Shown here piece after piece: positions 25,186 through 33,269 of a stretch of 39,002 nt of DNA (within the stretch, counting starts at the first letter, position 1; every line of letters begins with the position of its first letter). The notes under the pieces are model-generated. The model made no database searches. It had not been told where the DNA came from and saw nothing but the letters and a program-made list of their open reading frames with translations. Made by a program: the position numbers and the translations under genes. Origin of the DNA: Candidatus Palauibacter polyketidifaciens (GTDB lineage: Bacteria > Gemmatimonadota > Gemmatimonadetes > Palauibacterales > Palauibacteraceae); contig NZ_CANPVO010000049.1 of assembly GCF_947581785.1 (NCBI RefSeq), positions 1-39,002 on the forward strand. The letters are read 5' to 3'.

Positions 25186-25428
25186 ATGATTCTGACGAAC
25201 AATGTCGTCCAGCGCATCCTCTGCATCAGGAACGGGGACTCCGTTGGTACCGCGTTCACCATCGATCGTGCCGTGGGGCAGTACATCGTCACCGCCCGCC
25301 ATGTCGTCGACGGCATGGCGTCCGCGTGCGCGGTCTCAACACGCCACGAGCTCCAGACATCCGTGGTGCGAGCGGCTAGGTGGACCGGAATGGTGGTCGG
25401 CCGATGGACCGCAAGATCTCCAACGTGA
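25186..25428 (+). pseudogene. Truncated trypsin-like serine protease gene
   Basis: From an ATG with AAGGAAG seven bases upstream, the product begins MILTNNVVQRILCIRNGDSV, then GTAFTI and YIVTARHVVDG, the first beta-barrel strands and catalytic-His block (TARHVV) of trypsin-like proteases. After about 44 residues the similarity ends and a stop follows at 25428. No Asp or GxSGGP block is visible in the other frames downstream. I read it as a 5' remnant with decay. Confidence 0.6.
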
Positions 25429-26279
25429 GCTGGATCCAGATGGGCGGTGTGCCGCAGAACGTGGTACTCACGTCGGAGTGCCGGAGAAATGGGTATTCCG
25501 TAGGGCAACGCGACTCCATACCGGTCAAGAGATCGGTCGGCCAAAATCTTGGATCCAGAGCGCCGACCCAAGGGCTAGGGCCGCGGGGATTTGCCCGAAC
25601 TGGAGCCGGAAGACGGGCCGTGCTGGCGTTCGACGCGGCGCGAGCGCAGGCTCGTTTCGATCCCGCTCGAGTGAAGCGTCAAAATCGTCAAACGGACGGC
25701 TTTGGGCGGGCATCAAGTGATCGGCTTCCTGCAGCGGTCGTCCACCCGTGGTCGCGGTTTCGTGACCCGCGGGAGCGGGTCAGAATCGATCGTGGTCGAT
25801 TGCTCGAGCTGGTATCCTCCAGGATGCCTTCCAGGCACGCGCGCGCCAGCGGGCAGGGATTCGAGCCCCTTGCTGCGACGTGGCGGACCATCCCGAGCGG
25901 GTGATCGGTCATACGACGACTCGGCGTCATGCCCAGCGGATCGCCCCTTCCGTTCGCGCGCGGGCCGGGCGATTTCCTGCTATCATTACCCTATGAACAA
26001 GGGACCCGACCTACACTGGATCGCCAGCTGCATCTGGGGCACCGCCGCCTCCACGCGGCGCTTGCACCCTCTAAGCAGGCTGTTCTCGACATGAGGGCTG
26101 CGGTGGATCCATCGGACTCATGGACCAGCGGTCCGAGCCTAGGCGGGCGCTCGTGGAGGCCGACCTGAGCCGCCAGCCGGTGACAAGCACCGACCGAGAG
26201 GTCAGCCATCTCGGACTCAGATCGGGTCGGTCACCTACTCTCCAAGAAACTAGGCCATGGAGGCAAGGGAGAGGTCGAG
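25429..26279. other. Gene-poor stretch between the protease remnant and the PRTase operon
   Basis: About 850 bases. Open frames of up to 170 codons exist but are arginine-rich and resemble no family. I see no RNA gene or clear mobile-element end. The stretch 25846-25870 looks slightly like a tRNA T-arm, but the pairing is poor. It is probably decayed sequence. Confidence 0.5.
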
Positions 26280-26963
26280 GTGCTTAAGTGGAGTGAGTTT
26301 CGCGGCTGGATGGCTTTCGACAGGTTATCCGAGGACGAGGGCGTGACGCGCGCGTTCACGGTCGGCTACCGCTTCAACGATGATCCCGCGGACCCGTGGA
26401 CGGCTCGCTTCAACGCATTCAAAAGGCAGCCGCACGCTGCCCTCCGTCGTGCAGGAGCGATGATGCGGGATGCTGTCCCCAGTCTCGTTGAAGGTCTCGC
26501 CGAAGACCTTGGGCTCGTTACCTCGAAGACAGTCTTCGTCCCGGCGTTATCGTCAAGCGAAACGGTCGCGTCCCCCGGCGGCGTACTGTGGCGCTTGGCG
26601 CAGTTCTGTGCCGAATGCTCGGGCGTGGAATTCGCGGGGGAACGGATCACGAAGAACGCGCACGAGCAACTCCACGGGCACCACGACGCCTCGAAGAGGA
26701 GCGCCATTCTGGCCGCCGCCGATTTCAGGTCGGAAGAGATACGCGCCGATAACGTCCTGATTCTCGACGACTTCATCACGAGGGGTAGCACGATGTCGCA
26801 CCTCGCGCGAGCCATGCTCGAGCGGAATCCTGAGCTCCTGATCTTCGCCGTCGCGCTCGGCAAGACGGAACGCCGTAGCTACTGTCGCGAGAATTTCGGC
26901 GTAGAGATATCGAACGAGCATGTGCCAAGTCGGTGGGAGAGGAGGTGGCTCGATGCGAAGTGA
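26280..26963 (+). CDS. Phosphoribosyltransferase-like protein, first gene of a three-gene operon
   Basis: 227 residues from a GTG with GGGAGAGG upstream. The PRPP-binding motif is NVLILDDFITRGSTM at about 159-173 (two acidic residues after hydrophobics, then T-x-G-S/T-T), as in ComF-type and orotate-type phosphoribosyltransferases. The N-terminus AFTVGYRFNDDPADPWT and the C-terminus with a CRENFG cysteine do not match a housekeeping enzyme that I know. The stop overlaps the DprA-like gene start by 11 bases. With DprA-like and HAD neighbours the set looks like a nucleotide-metabolite defence or stress module; this is inferred. Confidence 0.78.
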   Translation: MLKWSEFRGWMAFDRLSEDEGVTRAFTVGYRFNDDPADPWTARFNAFKRQPHAALRRAGAMMRDAVPSLVEGLAEDLGLVTSKTVFVPALSSSETVASPGGVLWRLAQFCAECSGVEFAGERITKNAHEQLHGHHDASKRSAILAAADFRSEEIRADNVLILDDFITRGSTMSHLARAMLERNPELLIFAVALGKTERRSYCRENFGVEISNEHVPSRWERRWLDAK

Positions 26964-27942
26964 TGTCGCCGGCGCGTCGCTGACCGCAGTCTCGATACTC
27001 GCGGTCATGAAGCTGAAGCGCATTGGGCGGGCGAGTGCCTTGGCCATCGTCGATCGGCCGATCAACGAAACACAACCCGAGAGTTGCCGCGAAGCCCTGT
27101 TGTACCGTCTTCGTGAGCAGCAACCCCGCGTTCAGTCCGCCACGATCTCGGATGCCTGGGCCAGGAGCGAGGAGCAGCTGAACCGAGGCTCTGAGCTAGG
27201 CGTGCACACTTTATCATTCCACGATGAAGGGTATCCTGCTCGTCTGCGGAAGATCTCCAATCCGCCGGCGCTGCTGTTCGTGAAGGGCAACGTGCAGGCC
27301 GTGCACGCGCCGCGGGCCTTGGCGGTGGTAGGAACACGCAAGCCAACGCCCGAGGGGAAGTGGCTGGCGCTGAGATCGGGATGCATAGCTGTTCAGAGCG
27401 GCTATGAGATCATCAGCGGCCTCGCTCATGGCTGCGACACTCTTGCGCACGAGGGGTGCCTTCAGGAGGGAGGCGTCGGAGTAGCAGTTATGGCGCACGG
27501 ACTGGACAGAGTCTACCCGGCGGCGAATCGTGACTTGGCGGACCGGCTCCTGGACACCGGAGGCTGCCTGGCGAGCGAGTACCCGGTGGGCATGACGCCG
27601 TCACGCTCAGCGTTCGCTGAACGTGACCGTATCCAGAGTGGACTCTCCGATGGCGTGCTCGTCGTCGAAACGGATGTTCGGGGTGGGACGATGCATACTG
27701 CGCGCTTTGCTCTCAAGCAGGAACGGGCGCTCGCGTGCTTCCACCTCGAGCACTTGGAGAGCTTTCGTTCGGAGATGACCCGGGGCAACCAGAAACTCGT
27801 CCGGGAGGGGGACGCGCAGCCGATCAGAAGTCGCACGGCACTCATCGAGTTCCTCAACGATCTGCGGCCGCCGAAAGCGACGCCGCCTGATCCCGAGCCC
27901 ACGCCCGCGATTCGTGACACGCAGAGGTGGCTCGGATTCTAA
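26953..27942 (+). CDS. DprA/Smf-like SLOG-domain protein
   Basis: 329 residues from the ATG at 26953, preceded by GGAGG. An N-terminal helical domain with LKRIGRASALAIV (helix-hairpin-helix-like) leads into the Rossmann-like DprA core: LAVVGTRKPTPEGK, IISGLAHGCDTLAHEG, VAVMAHGLDRVYPAANRDLA, CLASEYPVG, then FAERDRIQSGLSDGVLVVET and GGTMHTARFALKQER. The normal RNR of DprA is RDR. True DprA loads RecA on incoming DNA, but SLOG proteins in operons with phosphoribosyltransferases are thought to sense nucleotide-derived ligands. The gene overlaps both neighbours, so all three products are likely needed together. It also lacks the usual C-terminal winged-helix domain of competence DprA. Confidence 0.85.
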   Translation: MRSDVAGASLTAVSILAVMKLKRIGRASALAIVDRPINETQPESCREALLYRLREQQPRVQSATISDAWARSEEQLNRGSELGVHTLSFHDEGYPARLRKISNPPALLFVKGNVQAVHAPRALAVVGTRKPTPEGKWLALRSGCIAVQSGYEIISGLAHGCDTLAHEGCLQEGGVGVAVMAHGLDRVYPAANRDLADRLLDTGGCLASEYPVGMTPSRSAFAERDRIQSGLSDGVLVVETDVRGGTMHTARFALKQERALACFHLEHLESFRSEMTRGNQKLVREGDAQPIRSRTALIEFLNDLRPPKATPPDPEPTPAIRDTQRWLGF

Positions 27943-28445
27943 GCGTGATTATCTTCGATTTCGATCTCACCCTCGTCGACACGAAGCCCGTTGAAACACT
28001 GCGAGCGGCCAAAGAATGGCGCTTGGTCATGGCTCGGGTGCCGGAGCTGGAAGTATACGATGGCGTGCACGAGCTCCTCTCCGAGCTCGATGCGAACCGC
28101 CAGAGGCTCGCGATTGTCACCAAGAGCCCGGACATGATTCCCCGGGCGTTCGTGCGTCGGTACGGGTGGCCAGTCGACATCGTGATCGGTTACCACCAGG
28201 TGAGGAAGCACAAGCCGGACCCGGAGGGTCTGGTTCGGGCCATGTGCCAGGCCAGCGCGACGAGCGCTCAGACATTTCACGTCGGAGATCACCCCGAGGA
28301 TACGGAAGCCTCCCAACGGGCTGGCATCGCGGCAATAGGGGCGGGGTGGGGATCGACAGATGTCGCACTTCTCAGAGCATCGAATCCCGATTACCTGTTC
28401 ACGTCTGTGCAGGAGTGCCGGGAATTCCTGTTGTCAGTCCCGTAG
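27927..28445 (+). CDS. HAD-family hydrolase, third gene of the operon
   Basis: 172 residues from the GTG at 27927, overlapping the DprA-like gene by 16 bases; a GTG at 27945 just after its stop is possible. All HAD motifs are present: FDFDLTLVDT (nucleophile Asp), IVTKSP (motif II Thr), KHKPDP (motif III Lys) and HVGDHPEDTEAS (motif IV acids). It resembles phosphoglycolate-phosphatase-type enzymes with a short helical cap. It probably dephosphorylates a small phosphorylated metabolite, perhaps a product of the phosphoribosyltransferase; that link is inferred from the operon. Confidence 0.88.
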   Translation: MARILSVIIFDFDLTLVDTKPVETLRAAKEWRLVMARVPELEVYDGVHELLSELDANRQRLAIVTKSPDMIPRAFVRRYGWPVDIVIGYHQVRKHKPDPEGLVRAMCQASATSAQTFHVGDHPEDTEASQRAGIAAIGAGWGSTDVALLRASNPDYLFTSVQECREFLLSVP

Positions 28446-28553
28446 GCGCGTCGCAGACATTGAGTGATGATCGTGGTTGCCGTGCCCGCCTAGCGTGGCG
28501 AGCCCGCTGGAAGCGACAACCAGTCCAAAGCACCGATGGAGTCAGCGCATCGC

Positions 28554-28581
28554 TTGACACGCACCGTTTACAGCGTACGAT
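28554..28581 (+). promoter_or_regulatory. Sigma70-like promoter before the TIGR04141/DUF6119 gene
   Basis: TTGACA (28554-28559), a 16-base spacer and TACGAT (28576-28581). Transcription would start near 28588, leaving a leader of about 65 bases before the ATG at 28654. It is the clearest promoter in the island and means that this gene is expressed separately from the operon to its left. Confidence 0.65.
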
Positions 28582-28653
28582 GACGCACTTATCCAAGGCC
28601 AGTTCAACTACTTGCCACCCAACCTCCATCCCTCTTGCCGGATGTGCCATGTC

Positions 28654-30270
28654 ATGGGTTCCAGTCACTACTTTTCGATTTACCTACTAAAACCCAGCTA
28701 CAACGCGTCGTCGGCTCTGCGCGACGATCACGACCTCGTCCCGAACGTCACGGCGGATCGTCTGCCCCCAGGCGCTTCCCTGTATCTGTCCGAAAAAATA
28801 CCGATACAGGTCTGGTGGAAGGAATATTTTGGCATCGATCGTGATCTCAAGCAGGCATTCAAAGGCGCTCTCGTCTTCGTTCCGGCGTCCGAGAGAATAT
28901 TTGCCTTCTCATTCGGTCGCGCCTATCACAGCCTGAAGAACGCGAGCTACGAACCTGATTTTGGGTTGCGAGTCACACTCAATCTCGTCGACGCCAACAA
29001 GATCAAGAATACGGATATCGTCGAGCCAGCCAACGCCCGTCGGCGACGGACCCAGGTCCCTGTGTTGTCAGACTTAACGATCTTTGATTTCGATCACGAC
29101 AGCTCGGTACTCAAGAACCTTGCTGGCAAAGCAAAGGCGGCTCATGAACACCTTGTTCGAAACGTGTCTGGTCAAGACAGTCTCCGGATCAGCTCGGATG
29201 TTGAGGCATCGAATCTCCCTATGCTGTGCGAAGAGTTGTTGACGCACTACCAGTCGAATGACTATGAGAATGTATTTCCAGGGATTCGCGCCATTTCCCG
29301 GGTTAAAGATCCATCCCTTATCGAGCAGCTTGAGGAAAAGCTGGTGCTCGGTTTGAGAGGAACCGATCCGGCATTGTTACTTGGGGTGCCAGACTTTGTG
29401 GACTACGCTAGGCCGGTCCAGATCAGATACCGTGGTGCGGGTGGCAAGTTTGTACGAGATGATGTCGCGCTCGAATTGTACTACGAATATTTGTATACGA
29501 GGAACGTGTCGCCGGAATCGATCGAGCTGGAGGACCTTCAGCGACACAAGATCGAGCTCGTGGACGAAGACATGCGGCCGGGAGACAGGCATTCAATTAG
29601 GAAGGCGTTGATCTATGACACGCACTTGGAGGGAGAATCGGCCGGCTATCACCTGTTAGAGGACGTGTGGTATCGCGTGGAGAGAGATTATATGCAAATG
29701 CTGGAGACGGATATAGGAGAAATGTTTCAAGACACCGATCTACCTCCGTATACGCATGACCATAAGGATGAGAAGGACTACAACAGTAAGATGGAGGAAG
29801 AGCATAGCGGAGCGCTCTGTTTGGACGGTGAAGACATTTCTCCGGCGGGTGCGACGCAGGTAGAGCCCTGCGATTTCCTATGCGTGGAGGGGAGCGAGGG
29901 CGATGGGGAACCAGACGTCACGTTCGTCCACGTGAAGCGGTCTACGAGATCGAGCGGGCTGAGTCATTTATTTAGCCAAGGTACAGGGGCCATGGAGTTG
30001 CTGCTGTCGGAATCGGATTCAGTAGAGAGGTTGGAAGCGTTGGTGGCGAACCGCGAGGAGAGGTTGGGGGGTGTGCGATTGGCGGAAAGGCTCGGAGATA
30101 GGACGGTTCGGGTTGTCTTTGCCGTCGTGACGAACAAGGATCCACGCCGAACGTGGCGGAACCTACCGCTCTTCTCGAGGATCAATCTCCGCCGTGCGAA
30201 GCGCCAGTTTCAGTTGATGGGCGTCCCGGTGGCGATAGGATACATCCGGAACGAAACTTCAGGCGCGTAG
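28654..30270 (+). CDS. TIGR04141/DUF6119 family sporadically distributed protein
   Basis: 538 residues from the ATG at 28654, where the family pattern begins (HYFSIYLLKPSYN). Other marks are YEPDFGLRVTLNLVD near residue 105, the acidic central block (HKDEKDYNSKMEEEHSG), CDFLC followed by VTFVHVKRSTRSSGLSHLFSQG, and LPLFSRINLRRAKRQFQLMG at the C-terminus. This family is known to be patchily distributed and is often seen in defence islands; no biochemical function is established. The CDF...HVKR core looks like the acidic-Lys arrangement of PD-(D/E)xK folds, which I mention as speculation. Codon use is clearly more AT-rich than in host genes, consistent with transfer. It is convergent with the methyltransferase gene. 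Confidence 0.82.
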   Translation: MGSSHYFSIYLLKPSYNASSALRDDHDLVPNVTADRLPPGASLYLSEKIPIQVWWKEYFGIDRDLKQAFKGALVFVPASERIFAFSFGRAYHSLKNASYEPDFGLRVTLNLVDANKIKNTDIVEPANARRRRTQVPVLSDLTIFDFDHDSSVLKNLAGKAKAAHEHLVRNVSGQDSLRISSDVEASNLPMLCEELLTHYQSNDYENVFPGIRAISRVKDPSLIEQLEEKLVLGLRGTDPALLLGVPDFVDYARPVQIRYRGAGGKFVRDDVALELYYEYLYTRNVSPESIELEDLQRHKIELVDEDMRPGDRHSIRKALIYDTHLEGESAGYHLLEDVWYRVERDYMQMLETDIGEMFQDTDLPPYTHDHKDEKDYNSKMEEEHSGALCLDGEDISPAGATQVEPCDFLCVEGSEGDGEPDVTFVHVKRSTRSSGLSHLFSQGTGAMELLLSESDSVERLEALVANREERLGGVRLAERLGDRTVRVVFAVVTNKDPRRTWRNLPLFSRINLRRAKRQFQLMGVPVAIGYIRNETSGA

Positions 30271-30431
30271 GAAGCTCCACTAAGTTCTGTCCGGGCTACC
30301 TGGGCCGAAGCCTTCTTTGTGTATTCGGTCACACGCCTAGCGGAGCGCCCAAGCAACCTTCTCCCCCACGTCGCACATCGGAGTTAACGACGCCAGGGGG
30401 AAGTGGGCGCGTTCGGTGACGCCTGCCGCAC

Positions 30432-30446
30432 TGCGCGGAATGCGCA
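30432..30446. repeat. Small hairpin between convergent genes
   Basis: TGCGC-GGAAT-GCGCA at 30432-30446 lies in the 216-base gap between the convergent TIGR04141 and methyltransferase genes. There is no T run, so a termination role is uncertain. Confidence 0.35.
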
Positions 30447-30486
30447 TTGTTCACGATAACGGTGGTTTTGTGACAACCAAGAGCCA

Positions 30487-31422
30487 TCAATCGCTCACCG
30501 GCGCGTATGCTAGCTCATTTGCCAAGATATTCAGACAATCAGCTGTTGCGCTAGGTCTTACAACACGGTAGTGTCGTCGTATCATCTGAATCCTATTTCG
30601 TGGACCAAACCACAACTCGTCTTCCAGCTTCAACCAGTACGAGTGTTGCGTCTCGTTGTGGGACCGCAATGCGGCTACGCAAGTCGCCAATCGCAACTCA
30701 TCGGCAAACTCATGAATACTGCTACACATATGTGCTCTAGTAATATCTCTGTGCAACAAGACCCGACGCAACACATCCTCTCGTCCAAAACGGTAACTGT
30801 GAAACTCTCCGTGGGTTATCGTAAGATGTCTGGGTCGGAGGAGTTGCAGGAAGAGCCCAAGTGTCGGTAGCGTAGAGCCACATGTATCCAAGTCGACCAT
30901 ATCGATAGGCACACCAGCACTCCGCACACCCGCAGCAGCCACAACTGCATCACCGGTATATATGCTGACTCGCTGATCGTCGCTTCTAGCGTATGATTCC
31001 CATCCGTCTAGGCCTCCCTTCTCTCGGTGGAAGTCGCCATCCAATAAGTGCCCCTTCAACGCTGCGGTCTTCTTGGACGAACGGTCGACCGAGAACACGT
31101 GCGAGGCACCGCTCAGCCACTTCATCGTCTGGTGGCCAGCCCCCGCGTATGCTTCGAATACATTCGTCGGGGTGGTGCTGCTAGCCACCTTCTCGGTGAA
31201 CGCAGCCTTCTCATCCCGATATGACTTGCCGAACGTGTCTTCGCGGATGCGTAACCGGCGCTTCTTGCAATTGATCGACGCCCGCGTCCTATTCGGCAAA
31301 GCCGCCCGCAGCTTCTTGATGGCTACCACCCCGTCCTCCAATAGAGCCAACAACGTCTCTTCTTCCCGTTTGCTCCACGCCTGTGGCGGGCCGTCCGCTC
31401 GCCGCCGTTCGAGCTTGGTCAT
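30487..31422 (-). CDS. SANT/Myb-like DNA-binding domain fused to a class I methyltransferase
   Basis: 311 residues from the ATG at 31422, inside the ATGA overlap with the HerA-like gene. Residues 14-57 form a Myb/SANT-like helix-turn-helix (AWSKREEETLLALLEDG, then LPNRTRASINCKKRRLRI). The rest is a SAM-dependent methyltransferase: motif I FEAYAGAG at 89-96, acidic end of strand 2 in FSVDRS, and motif IV VDLDTCGSTLP at 176-186. A D-x-D-x-x-G-S motif IV is more like tRNA-guanine methyltransferases (Trm1-type) than restriction methylases with NPPY/DPPY. It is the third gene of the NurA-HerA operon. The target, DNA or RNA, is unknown. Confidence 0.78.
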   Translation of the reverse strand: MTKLERRRADGPPQAWSKREEETLLALLEDGVVAIKKLRAALPNRTRASINCKKRRLRIREDTFGKSYRDEKAAFTEKVASSTTPTNVFEAYAGAGHQTMKWLSGASHVFSVDRSSKKTAALKGHLLDGDFHREKGGLDGWESYARSDDQRVSIYTGDAVVAAAGVRSAGVPIDMVDLDTCGSTLPTLGLFLQLLRPRHLTITHGEFHSYRFGREDVLRRVLLHRDITRAHMCSSIHEFADELRLATCVAALRSHNETQHSYWLKLEDELWFGPRNRIQMIRRHYRVVRPSATADCLNILANELAYAPVSD

Positions 31423-33269
31423 CGCTCTGTCCTCGCTCGTCCCTTCACTGCCTCCCAGTACGGTGTCATGGCCTGGTGTGGCAACGGCGGCGCCCAGCCG
31501 TGAATCCTCACCCAGTCGGGTGTTCCGTTGAACGGCGATTTCACCCAAAATTGGCCGTGTCCGAAGCGGGCAGCAATCATGGCTGACTCTTTGTCCAAAT
31601 GCGCGTACGATCGATTCCCCGGATCCAGCTTCATTACGATCCGTGTCGGACACTGCTCGGGAACGATCTTGTGCAGGTCTCGGGGACTTTGTGTGCTGAG
31701 AATCAAGTGAATATCGAACTTGCGGCCTTCTCGCGCGAGCAGTTCAAATGTCCGCCGCAACCGATCAAACGTACCCCTGGATCCCACGACCGGAGGTCTT
31801 TCGGGCACGATTTGGTGCGCCTCGTCAAAAAACACGAAGACTTCTTTCAAGTCTCGTTTCCTGCGATAGAGCCACCGGACGAGCTGCATCTGCCACATTA
31901 GCCGCTCTTCGTAAGCCAGATGTTCAAGATACACGATCGTCGTTCCGTCAAAATCAAAAGCATCCAACGGATTCCGGTCGAGATCCATCGACGGCTGGTG
32001 ATGGTCAAAGTAGTTTTTCAGGTTGCTAAGTGCCCGTAGGGCTGCCCACGCCGTTGATGTGTAGTAGTTGGTACCGCCGCGACTCGTAAAGGAACTGCTC
32101 TTCGCCTTTTGCGCCTTTTGCACATGCTGGCGGATTCTCATCTCCAGACGGTCGATGGTGACTGGTGTGTTTCGGCGCTCCAAATCACCAGCCTCCTCGT
32201 CCAGCAGCATTGCGGCCTGCTCTGACGTAATGCGGAAGAGATACTCTACGTCAGAGGGTCTACCAAGATCTTGGAGACGCATCCCAATCTCATGGACCGC
32301 CACCCCTCGATTCCTAGCCAGCCTTTTTAGGAATTGAACAGAATCAGACCGGTCCCTCGACACGGGCAGCACGAGATTGAACGGACCAACGTTTTTGATC
32401 GCGTCCGGCGGGCTAAGCACCTGATCGTCTTTCAGATGCCGTTGCCACGGCTGGGGTGTGAGGAGTGGCACAAATGCAGGGTGCTTATCAGATGGGTTGT
32501 TGTTGAGAAAGAGTTGCGTGAGATCTCCCTGCACGTCGGTCATAATGACCCGATACCTGGGGTTCTTGATTTGGCGGATCTCAAGTGCCAGGTGCTTGAG
32601 GAGTACAGTCTTACCGCTGCCACTTTCGCCGACAATGAACATGTGTTTGTTGTCGAGACGTGCGATATCCCACCGATAAATGAGAAGTTCACCATTCTGT
32701 TCGTAGGGACGGCTACCAAATCCCACAGCCCCGAAAGGAATGCCCTGTTCGCGTATCGCCAATAGCTGGGACAAAACAGGTGCATCTGCCTCGGTACTAG
32801 GAAGTAGGTTTGGAAAGAACAGGCGACTCGAACCCGATGGCGGTCGCTGCACGGCGGATCGCGCGAATGTGTTCGCCTTGGAGTCTGGACCCCGGGTCAG
32901 CTCTTGGTTTAGCCGGACGCGTACCAACATCGGTTGAACGGAATGCGGACCATGTAATCCTGTGAGCAAGCGATGCGGATCATCCGCCTGGTCCTCCATG
33001 TAGAGCAGTGTCTCTCGGTCTGGATGAAAGGGTGATGTGCTCCGTACTCGTACAACCGTCCCGTCCAACCACACTTTTTCACCGTGCCGGTCGTCTTCAA
33101 CAAGTACGCGCGATCCGAAGGCAAGGTCAGGCATGGCCTCTGGATCATGCAGCAGGTACTCAGCGAACGCTCCTGACTGGTCAACCGAGAAGGGATTACG
33201 GACGTCGGCATAAGGGACGGCGGCACGCGCCTCCACGGACTCGGCCGGATTCGAAGCTGATTCGGTCAT
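31419..33269 (-). CDS. HerA-like FtsK/VirD4-superfamily ATPase
   Basis: 616 residues. A beta-barrel HAS-like N-terminal domain (FGSRVLVEDD...) precedes the motor. Walker A is VGESGSGKTVLLK with GESGSGKT at 214-221, Walker B VFVFFDEAHQ at about 477-486, a sensor LILSTQSPRDL near 522-532 and a C-terminal latch region. HerA forms hexameric rings that pump double-stranded DNA and partner with a nuclease such as NurA. The gene starts in a 4-base overlap (ATGA) with the NurA-like gene and ends in one with the methyltransferase gene, so stoichiometric expression is likely. All catalytic motifs are intact. Confidence 0.9.
   Translation of the reverse strand: MTESASNPAESVEARAAVPYADVRNPFSVDQSGAFAEYLLHDPEAMPDLAFGSRVLVEDDRHGEKVWLDGTVVRVRSTSPFHPDRETLLYMEDQADDPHRLLTGLHGPHSVQPMLVRVRLNQELTRGPDSKANTFARSAVQRPPSGSSRLFFPNLLPSTEADAPVLSQLLAIREQGIPFGAVGFGSRPYEQNGELLIYRWDIARLDNKHMFIVGESGSGKTVLLKHLALEIRQIKNPRYRVIMTDVQGDLTQLFLNNNPSDKHPAFVPLLTPQPWQRHLKDDQVLSPPDAIKNVGPFNLVLPVSRDRSDSVQFLKRLARNRGVAVHEIGMRLQDLGRPSDVEYLFRITSEQAAMLLDEEAGDLERRNTPVTIDRLEMRIRQHVQKAQKAKSSSFTSRGGTNYYTSTAWAALRALSNLKNYFDHHQPSMDLDRNPLDAFDFDGTTIVYLEHLAYEERLMWQMQLVRWLYRRKRDLKEVFVFFDEAHQIVPERPPVVGSRGTFDRLRRTFELLAREGRKFDIHLILSTQSPRDLHKIVPEQCPTRIVMKLDPGNRSYAHLDKESAMIAARFGHGQFWVKSPFNGTPDWVRIHGWAPPLPHQAMTPYWEAVKGRARTER

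Noticed and set aside
24996-25571. A 191-codon minus-strand frame next to the tRNA fragment that could be an integrase end
   Set aside because: It lacks the R...HxxR...Y pattern of tyrosine recombinases and is antisense to the protease remnant.
25846-25870. tRNA T-arm-like sequence around GATTCGAGCC
   Set aside because: The stem pairs poorly and no acceptor, anticodon or D-arm can be built around it.
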